From the NCBI GenBank assembly GCA_003150175.1, contig QAKZ01000087.1, forward strand, positions 1 to 19,148: DNA of 19,148 nucleotides, given 5' to 3'. The translations under genes and the position numbers were made by a program. Of the stretch, positions 14,811-19,148 are shown piece after piece (the stretch's first letter is position 1; every line of letters begins with the position of its first letter). Under the pieces are notes generated by a model. The model was not told where the DNA came from, made no database searches, and was given only the letters and a program-made list of their open reading frames with translations. Origin of the DNA: Coriobacteriia bacterium. GTDB lineage: Bacteria > Actinomycetota > Coriobacteriia > Coriobacteriales > Atopobiaceae.

Positions 14811-16231
14811 CAGAAGCTGGCCTCCTGTTCCCTTCGCGGGTCTCGTTTCGTGGTTCTCGCCGCCCAGAGGGCGAGCGATGCGGACTCGATGGGGGCGGCG
14901 ATGGAGTCGGGGCCGTCCGCGAAGCCCCATCCGTCCCTGCCTATGTCGCGCTTGAGCGACTTGCGCGCCGAGTCGTCGAGCGCCGGCGACTCGATGTGCG
15001 AGAGCGTGCCCGAGTCGACCTCGTCCTTGAGCATCGACGCCGCAGCCTGCACGATTGCCGGGGTTCCCATCTCGAGTGCGCACTTGCTGAAGCCGCCGTC
15101 GAGCATCCGCCGCTTGAGCGCGTCCGCTCCGGACTTGCCGTCGATGCAGACGCACGCGATCTCGTCTCGGTTGCGCAGGAGCATGTCCGAGATCGCGACC
15201 GTTCCGCCCGAAGCGCCCATCACGTCGTACAGCTCGACGTAGGACGGTCCGTCCCTGTCGGCGAGCGCCCAGGACACCGCGGCGCGGGAGCCGTCCACGG
15301 AGAACTTCACGCCGAAGGCGAGCTTTCCGCCGGTGGGCGCTGAGTCGCGCCGGCACCCGTCCCACTTCTTGGAGGACAGGGCGTAGAGGAGCGAGCCTCC
15401 CGTCTTCGCCCACCATCCGAGACGCTCGCGCGCGAACACGTCGGGCTGCATCTGCTCGGACTCGCCCTTGACGGCCTCGTAGTTGAGCACGGTGCCCATG
15501 GACGGGTTGAACTCGTACCATCTCGACTCGTCGTGGACGTCGCCTATCTCGTCCGCGCCCCACTCGATCCACGCCATCTCGGACTCGCCGTCGTGCACGT
15601 CGTCGTGGAGGTCGCGAAACACCGTGCCGACGTTGTCGGGGCCTGGCGGCGTTCCGAGGTAGATGGTCTGCGGGTTGTGCATCGCGCTCGCCGAGATGGC
15701 AGGCAGGGACGCCGCCTGCTGCGTGTCCGTGAGCTCCTGCGCCTCGTCGTAGATGAGCACGTCGTAGGTCTTGCCTCGCGCCAGCGAGTTGGTGCGGGTG
15801 GTGAAGCGGATGAGTCCGCCGTTCTTGAGGCTGATGGCCTGCTGCCCGTTCGTCTTGCGCACGGCGAGCAGGAGGTCGTGCAGCTCGGTCTCGTCCTCGT
15901 CCTCGAACGGCTGTGACAGCTCCTTGAACATCTGGTCGGATGTGTCGCCGTGCTGGCAGGTGTACAGGATCTTCTCGCCGTTGAGCGCGCCGTAGAAGCA
16001 CCTTGCTCGCACGACCCAGCTCTTTCCGTTCTGGCGCGGGATGGAGATGCCCAGCGTGCGCAGCAGGTACTTGTCGCGCGCATCGCGGGCCAGCATCGCG
16101 TCGAGCAGGTGCGGCTGCCACGGGAGCGGGTCGCCGAAGTAGGCGGTCGCGAGCTCGCACGCCATCCCGCCGTCGCCGCTGAGGTCCTCCGGGACGTTCG
16201 CCTCGTATGTCGGCGTCTGCCTGGGCTCCAT
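14810..16231 (-). CDS. terL: Terminase large subunit
   Basis: This 473-residue protein starts MEPRQTPTYEANVPEDLSGD. It carries the packaging ATPase and nuclease. Walker A is at 64-71 (IPRQNGKS), Walker B at 157-164 (DVLIYDEA), and a coupling-motif LGTPPG lies near 192-197. The C-terminal RNase H-like nuclease shows acidic residues D313 (FSVDGSRAAVS), D364 (VCIDGKSG) and D442 (DGPDSIAAP). Length and motif spacing fit the HK97/Terminase_1-type family. It drives ATP-dependent DNA translocation into the procapsid and cuts concatemers. The ATG overlaps the small subunit TGA (TGATG). The stop overlaps the portal start. Confidence 0.96.
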   Translation of the reverse strand: MEPRQTPTYEANVPEDLSGDGGMACELATAYFGDPLPWQPHLLDAMLARDARDKYLLRTLGISIPRQNGKSWVVRARCFYGALNGEKILYTCQHGDTSDQMFKELSQPFEDEDETELHDLLLAVRKTNGQQAISLKNGGLIRFTTRTNSLARGKTYDVLIYDEAQELTDTQQAASLPAISASAMHNPQTIYLGTPPGPDNVGTVFRDLHDDVHDGESEMAWIEWGADEIGDVHDESRWYEFNPSMGTVLNYEAVKGESEQMQPDVFARERLGWWAKTGGSLLYALSSKKWDGCRRDSAPTGGKLAFGVKFSVDGSRAAVSWALADRDGPSYVELYDVMGASGGTVAISDMLLRNRDEIACVCIDGKSGADALKRRMLDGGFSKCALEMGTPAIVQAAASMLKDEVDSGTLSHIESPALDDSARKSLKRDIGRDGWGFADGPDSIAAPIESASLALWAARTTKRDPRREQEASF

Positions 16232-16662
16232 CAGGCGCCCGCCGCCTTGGCCTTGCGCTCGCGGTCGGCGAACATGAGGCTCAGCACCCTAGCGCCATCG
16301 CTCTGCGGACGCGCCTGCTGCACCTGGATGGGCACCGCCTTGCGCGACAGCCCGAGCAGCTCGTTGAGCGCGCGTATCTCGGCGGTCGCCTGCTTGAGCA
16401 CGGACACGGCGGGGTGCGGGCGCTCCATGATGGCGTGCCTGCCGTTCTTCGCCTTGACGGGCTTGTAGCCGACGGGGTCGAGCACCTTCACGGACTTGCC
16501 CTTGCTCATGGCATCCTCCGCGGCCTTCGCCACGGCGTGCCAGTAGCACAGCAGCGCGAGGTTCGGCGCGTCCTCGTCGGAGAAGCGCCCCGATGCGGTG
16601 ACGCTCGCCCAGATCTGCGATTGATAGTCGTCGGATGCGACCGATTCCGGCATCTCCGGCAT
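16231..16662 (-). CDS. terS: Terminase small subunit (P27-like)
   Basis: This 143-residue protein starts MPEMPESVASDDYQSQIWAS. AAAGGAGG 6 bases before the ATG fixes the start. The pattern fits P27-type small terminases: helices with F-S-D-E-D-x-P-x-L-A-L-L-C-Y-W-H near residues 27-42, a central linker (VLDPVGYKPVKAKNGRHAIM), and a helical oligomerisation part with A-V-S-V-L-K-Q-A-T-A-E-I-R-A-L-N-E-L-L-G, then a basic tail (ADRERKAKAAGA). The E-I-R-x-L-N-x-x-L-G-L-S/T phrase is common in this family. It recognises the packaging site and loads the large subunit. It follows a 246-base gap that may carry that site. Confidence 0.88.
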   Translation of the reverse strand: MPEMPESVASDDYQSQIWASVTASGRFSDEDAPNLALLCYWHAVAKAAEDAMSKGKSVKVLDPVGYKPVKAKNGRHAIMERPHPAVSVLKQATAEIRALNELLGLSRKAVPIQVQQARPQSDGARVLSLMFADRERKAKAAGA

Positions 16663-16908
16663 CCCGGCCTCCTTTCTCGTGCCCGCATTGTGCGACGCGG
16701 GTGAGATTCGCGGCCTACCCCCGCCCTGGGGTCATGGGGCGGGGGGAAATCGGCACTGGCAAGCATGGGTGTCCGTGCACCCCCGGGGAGGGGCAATGCC
16801 CCCGCCATCGGCGGCTCAGCGCCCCAAAAAGCAGTGTGGCGCAGCCGAGCAAACGACCGCGCCTCCAGTTTGGCTTTTCAGCCCCGCCTATTCAGTTGTC
16901 TCGAGCCT
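16663..16908. other. Non-coding gap before terminase; candidate packaging (cos) region
   Basis: No gene is supported in these 246 bases. The DNA is dominated by G and C tracts and short inverted repeats. CCCCCGCCC (16718-16726) pairs with GGGCGGGGG (16737-16745). GGGGC-AAT-GCCCC lies at 16790-16802. CCGCC-ATC-GGCGG lies at 16802-16814. CCCCGGGG lies at 16781-16788. A non-coding, structured gap between an HNH gene and terS is a common place for a cos or terminase-binding site. No cut site can be located by eye, and no promoter is clear. Confidence 0.4.
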
Positions 16909-17190
16909 TCAGAACAGCCTCGTGCGCCTTATCTCGACGGGCCTCGCGTCGCCCGGCATGTGCTTGCCCTTCCTCTGGTTGCAGATGCGGTGCGCCGCGT
17001 CGAGGTTCGCGTAGTCCAGCACCGCGCCGCCCCTCGCCCTCGGCACTACGTGGTCGGCCTCGAAGCTCCACGGCGTGCCGGGCGGCAGGCTGTAGTCTAT
17101 GGGCTGTCCGCATATGTGGCACGGCCTGCCCTCGGCGCGGAGCCTCGCCTTGAGCTTGCGCTCGGCGTTGCCGTTGGAGCTCCACGTCAT
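16909..17190 (-). CDS. HNH endonuclease, terminase-associated
   Basis: This 93-residue protein starts MTWSSNGNAERKLKARLRAE. It has a complete HNH site: C24-x2-C27 and C70 as part of a zinc knuckle, D46-H47 (FEADHVVP), N62, H67 and the N71-x-x-K74 tail (AHRICNQRKG). A basic N-terminus precedes the domain. In HK97-type and other cos phages a small HNH protein next to terS/terL is needed with terminase for cos cleavage and packaging, and the gene position here fits that role. A homing endonuclease is less likely because the protein is small and sits in the expected packaging slot. The ATG overlaps the previous TGA (ATGA). Confidence 0.92.
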   Translation of the reverse strand: MTWSSNGNAERKLKARLRAEGRPCHICGQPIDYSLPPGTPWSFEADHVVPRARGGAVLDYANLDAAHRICNQRKGKHMPGDARPVEIRRTRLF

Positions 17191-17387
17191 GCCAGGCGCT
17201 TCCTCGCGAGGTAGTCCTTCTTCACCGACAGGGTCGGGGTCTCGTCGGTGCTTCCTATCTTGATGGTGAGCGTTATGGGCGGCAGCACGAACCTCTCGTC
17301 GATGTCCCCCGCCACGTCTTCCGCCATGGACTCCAGCAGGGCCGCGGCGTCGCGGAGCTGCCGCGCCACCCTCTCGCCCGCACTCAT
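17187..17387 (-). CDS. Small protein of unknown function
   Basis: This 66-residue protein starts MSAGERVARQLRDAAALLES. The start overlaps the preceding membrane-peptide stop by four bases (ATGA). The N-terminal half is an amphipathic helix (RVARQLRDAAALLESMAEDV). The second half holds a strand (PPITLTIKIGS) and a basic end (VKKDYLARKRLA). There is no recognised domain, cysteine pair or membrane segment. It lies between tiny membrane proteins and the HNH gene in one coupled run, but this gives no clear function. Confidence 0.72.
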   Translation of the reverse strand: MSAGERVARQLRDAAALLESMAEDVAGDIDERFVLPPITLTIKIGSTDETPTLSVKKDYLARKRLA

Positions 17388-17506
17388 GCGACCAGCCCCA
17401 CGACCAGCTGCATGCACCACAGCACTGCGGCGACGCACAGCAACACGAGCACCGTCATGATGAGGCACCCGATGAGCCTGCCGATCAGCCTTCCAATCTC
17501 GTCCAT
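17384..17506 (-). CDS. Tiny single-pass membrane protein (40 residues)
   Basis: The ATG at 17504-17506 follows GGAGG (7 bases), and the frame reads MDEIGRLIGRLIGCLIMTVL, then a run of V, L, A, I and C to the stop. One transmembrane helix is expected from about residue 11 to 39, after an amphipathic or charged start (D2, E3, R6, R10). It ends in an ATGA overlap with the next gene. It is below usual length cutoffs but has good translation signals. Possible roles are membrane modulation, an antiholin-like peptide or superinfection control; none is proven. Confidence 0.65.
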   Translation of the reverse strand: MDEIGRLIGRLIGCLIMTVLVLLCVAAVLWCMQLVVGLVA

Positions 17507-17520
17507 TCAATCCTCCAATC

Positions 17521-17622
17521 TCACCCGCACGCCATGCGCACGAGAACGGTCAGAACCACGGCGAGCGCCCATGCGGACCTCGCCGCCCACGCCAGCAGCG
17601 CGGTGAGCGCCGCCAGCGGCAT
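17521..17622 (-). CDS. Tiny hydrophobic membrane peptide (33 residues)
   Basis: The frame starts MPLAALTALLAWAARSAWAL at the ATG at 17620-17622, which overlaps the upstream TGA (TGATG), and ends with TGA at 17521-17523. Nearly the whole peptide is hydrophobic (A, L, V, W), broken only by R15 and R29. It would cross the membrane once or form a short hairpin. The start depends on coupling to the cysteine-rich gene, since no separate strong ribosome site was seen. It is followed 14 bases later by another small membrane protein. Some doubt remains because it is so short. Confidence 0.5.
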   Translation of the reverse strand: MPLAALTALLAWAARSAWALAVVLTVLVRMACG

Positions 17623-17906
17623 CAGCCACAGAACATGGCGCACGCTTCCTCCTGCATGTCCCTCATGTGGTCCGCTATCCACGGGAGCGCCCAATAGGCG
17701 ACGTCGCCCGGCTCCGCGTCCGCCCCGTCGAACTTCTCCCGGAAGGCGTCGTCGAACTCCACCTCGCAGATGCCGTAGTCGCAGCAGCACTCGTACATCT
17801 TGATGCACTCGGCGCAAGTGGGCTTGGCCTCGCCGAAGTGCCTGTCGATTGCCGCGCCGGTGCATCCGTCCGGGAGGTTGTAGCCCGGATCACAGCTTGC
17901 CCCCAA
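17622..17906 (-). CDS. Cysteine-rich small protein with a TTG start
   Basis: This 94-residue acidic protein starts at TTG (17904-17906), reading MGASCDPGYNLPDGCTGAAI. The upstream AGGAGGTGAT closely matches the 16S rRNA anti-Shine-Dalgarno sequence, 9 bases from the TTG, which strongly supports this unusual start. It has ten cysteines: C5, C15, C31-x2-C34, C40, C41, C42, C47, C89 and C93. The middle (PTCAECIKMYECCCDYGICE) could bind zinc or an Fe-S cluster. There is no signal peptide or membrane segment. It overlaps the upstream gene by 17 bases. I do not recognise the family. Confidence 0.74.
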   Translation of the reverse strand: MGASCDPGYNLPDGCTGAAIDRHFGEAKPTCAECIKMYECCCDYGICEVEFDDAFREKFDGADAEPGDVAYWALPWIADHMRDMQEEACAMFCG

Positions 17907-18078
17907 GGCGGATCACCTCCTCGCGGTACATCTCGTACCGTTCGATGAACCTGCGCGGGTTCTCCGCGATGACGTCGAGAACCTCAACGAGCGCCATCTT
18001 GCCCAAGGGGCGCTCGCCGTCCGTGAGCTCGCTGTCAGGCACGTCGATGATGTGGCGCTCGATTATCTCGAATCTCAT
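17890..18078 (-). CDS. Small acidic protein of unknown function
   Basis: This 62-residue protein starts MRFEIIERHIIDVPDSELTD at the ATG at 18076-18078, which overlaps the stop of the HTH gene by four bases. A longer open frame exists upstream but is a shadow of the HTH gene. It has a short strand at the start (FEIIERHIIDV), an acidic turn, then two helices (MALVEVLDVIAENPRRFIER and YEMYREEVIRLGG). The end carries the AGGAGGTGAT ribosome site for the next gene. Function is unknown; it may be a small regulator or accessory protein. Confidence 0.7.
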   Translation of the reverse strand: MRFEIIERHIIDVPDSELTDGERPLGKMALVEVLDVIAENPRRFIERYEMYREEVIRLGGKL

Positions 18079-18296
18079 CTCTCCACCTTCTTCCTCACGA
18101 CGTCGCGCGGGTCTTCGCCCATCGCCTCCGCCAGATTGAGCAGCAGGTTCATCTTCACTTCCCTGCCGTTGCTGATGGCATGGCTCAGGCTGCTGAGGTT
18201 CACCCCGGCGGCGCGCGCCAGCTGCTTCAGCGGGACGTGGTTGTCGATACGCCAATGGGCGATCTTGTCGGCGTCCAGAACGTACTCGGTCGCCAT
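18075..18296 (-). CDS. Cro/XRE-type helix-turn-helix protein
   Basis: This 73-residue protein starts MATEYVLDADKIAHWRIDNH at the ATG at 18294-18296. This shares a TGATG junction with the previous stop; the upstream part of the open frame is a shadow. Residues about 10-65 form the five-helix lambda repressor-like domain: helix 2 PLKQLARAAG, recognition helix NLSSLSHAISNG, then MNLLLNLAEAMGEDPRDVV. The protein is only the DNA-binding domain, as in Cro or small phage regulators. It lies in the same direction as the late genes and in the same coupled run, so it could set late or accessory gene expression. Its operator is not visible here. Confidence 0.85.
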   Translation of the reverse strand: MATEYVLDADKIAHWRIDNHVPLKQLARAAGVNLSSLSHAISNGREVKMNLLLNLAEAMGEDPRDVVRKKVER

Positions 18297-18565
18297 CACC
18301 TGCACCTCCCCTCGCGCTTGAGCGTCTCCACGTTGCGGCGGGACCTCTTGAGCGCGCGAATCCAGGCGCGCCTCCATTTCGGGTCGAGCCTCTTGCAGAG
18401 CGCCCTCGCCTCGCGCCTCACGCCGCGCAGCACGGGCACGAGGGCCTCGTTGAAGCTCGCCACCGCGTTGGCCATGATGGCGGCCGCGGCCCTCGCGGCG
18501 GGGCCGTCCGGCCTCCACAGCTCGACAGATGGCGACAACACCGGCTTCATCTCGTTGTCAGGCAT
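18296..18565 (-). CDS. Small basic protein of unknown function
   Basis: This 89-residue protein starts MPDNEMKPVLSPSVELWRPD and overlaps the upstream gene by 8 bases. Met6 is an alternative start. Residues 22-50 are a helix rich in Ala (AARAAAAIMANAVASFNEAL), followed by a strongly basic part (RGVRREARALCKRL, then RRAWIRALKRSRRNVETLKR). The basic half suggests RNA or DNA binding, but no known fold is recognised. It is the gene directly upstream of the HTH protein (TGATG junction), so the two are likely co-translated. Confidence 0.68.
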   Translation of the reverse strand: MPDNEMKPVLSPSVELWRPDGPAARAAAAIMANAVASFNEALVPVLRGVRREARALCKRLDPKWRRAWIRALKRSRRNVETLKREGRCR

Positions 18566-18833
18566 TTGTCAAATCCTCCCCGCACCACGGGCAATACCGT
18601 GGGATCGTCTCAAACTCGGTCCAGCTCGTGATGTACGTGTCGTCATGCTCGTAATGCACGACGCCGAAGACGAGGTCGCACCTAGGGCAGTGGACGGCGT
18701 CGACTGGGTCGACGTCCCCTATCGCGACCATCTCGTTGGTGTAGACCAGCTTGCGCGGCTTCCACTTCTGGTGCGACGGGGTCGCACCGCACGTCGGGCA
18801 ATCGACCGGCCTTGCGAACTTAATACGCTTCAT
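18558..18833 (-). CDS. Zinc-ribbon-like protein with three CxxC pairs
   Basis: This 91-residue protein starts MKRIKFARPVDCPTCGATPS. It has C12-x2-C15, C49-x2-C52 and C81-x2-C84 (CPTC, CPRC, CPWC). Two of the pairs could close one zinc site, with the third in another or unpaired with an outside ligand. Strands lie between (RKLVYTNEMVAIGD, LVFGVVHYEHDD). The layout is common in small phage accessory proteins of high-GC hosts that carry zinc ribbons. The role may be DNA/RNA or protein binding. It overlaps the upstream gene by 14 bases and the next by 8, in a coupled run. Confidence 0.78.
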   Translation of the reverse strand: MKRIKFARPVDCPTCGATPSHQKWKPRKLVYTNEMVAIGDVDPVDAVHCPRCDLVFGVVHYEHDDTYITSWTEFETIPRYCPWCGEDLTNA

Positions 18834-19148
18834 CTTCCACCACCACCGCCCCGCAGACCGGGCATGAGTACCAGTCGACTGGGAACGCCTCGGAGGTCAC
18901 GACGAGCACACCGTCCGGCCTGTCGCCGGGCACCAGCACGCGGCACCCGCACTCTGAGCACTTGAATGATTCCTTGGTGTAGTCGGCGACGTTGTGACAT
19001 GTCGGACGGTCGATTAGGTCTGCAAGGGCCGCGTACGTCTCGTTCTCAACCTCGTGAATGAACTTGCCGTCCACCTCGACGCCGATTGAGTTTGCAATCA
19101 CGTCGAGTGAATCAACGTGGCGGTATGCCCCGGTCGATGCTTCGCGCA
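18820..19148 (-). CDS. Zinc-binding small protein, N-terminus possibly outside the window
   Basis: A GTG at 19099-19101 would give 93 residues (MIANSIGVEVDGKFIHEVEN), but the same frame is open to the right edge, reading REASTGAYRHVDSLD before that GTG. No strong ribosome site precedes the GTG, so the true start is probably outside and the gene is partial. The C-terminal part has C48-x2-C51, C53 and C80-x2-C83 (FKCSECGC, YSCPVCGA; numbered from the GTG), a likely zinc ribbon. The middle has YAALADLIDRPTCHNV, a phrase I recall from small proteins in phages of gut actinobacteria. The end overlaps the next gene by 14 bases and uses TAA. Confidence 0.72.
   Translation of the reverse strand, partial: REASTGAYRHVDSLDVIANSIGVEVDGKFIHEVENETYAALADLIDRPTCHNVADYTKESFKCSECGCRVLVPGDRPDGVLVVTSEAFPVDWYSCPVCGAVVVEDEAY

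Noticed and set aside
13635..15242. 535-codon plus-strand open frame across portal and terminase
   Set aside because: It is an antisense shadow of two well-supported genes and shows low-complexity composition.
14811..16160. 450-codon N-terminal extension of the portal frame, giving a 922-residue protein
   Set aside because: This part is out-of-frame terminase sequence rich in Arg/Ala/Gly. The portal has a good start with AGGAGG at 14810.

Overview
The window is a contiguous late region of a tailed double-stranded DNA phage or prophage with siphovirus (long, non-contractile tail) architecture. All supported genes lie on the minus strand, so transcription runs from about 19148 down to 1. The DNA is GC-rich, with strong Shine-Dalgarno sites (GGAGG/AGGAGG) and dense packing: most neighbours overlap by 1 to 20 bases (TGATG or ATGA junctions), which suggests long, translationally coupled transcripts. 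The style fits a phage of a high-GC Gram-positive host, possibly a gut actinobacterium of the Coriobacteriia type. That host guess is inference; nothing in the window names the host.

Layout in transcription order. 19148-17187: small accessory genes, namely two multi-CxxC (zinc-ribbon-like) proteins, a basic small protein, a Cro/XRE-type helix-turn-helix protein, a 62-residue protein, a cysteine-rich protein with a TTG start, two tiny membrane proteins and a 66-residue protein. 17190-16909: HNH endonuclease. 16908-16663: a G/C-tract-rich non-coding gap, a candidate packaging (cos) region. 16662-14810: small and large terminase subunits. 14810-13392: portal. 13411-12140: a MuF-type minor head protein whose C-terminus looks like a CdiA-type toxin nuclease. 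12139-11910: a structured non-coding block with hairpins on both strands and repeats. 11909-10538: scaffold and HK97-fold major capsid protein. 10526-8966: small connector, head-closure and tail-terminator genes. 8956-5250: major tail protein, tail-assembly chaperones joined by a programmed -1 frameshift, and tape measure. 5253-1: distal tail protein, a 1080-residue tail hub/adhesin, a small protein, a BppU-like baseplate/fibre protein and the start of one more gene cut by the window edge.

Together the genes give a full packaging, head, connector and tail route: DNA is cut and pumped by HNH/terminase through the portal into a scaffolded capsid, closed by the connectors, and joined to a tail built on the tape measure. 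No capsid protease, lysis, integration or replication gene is visible here.

The four observations most worth checking are: (1) an in-frame amber codon at codon 24 of the major capsid gene; (2) the nuclease-like C-terminus on the minor head protein; (3) a self-contained plus-strand hairpin with a T-run overlapping the 3' end of that gene; and (4) a canonical A AAA AAC slippery site in the tail chaperone gene.
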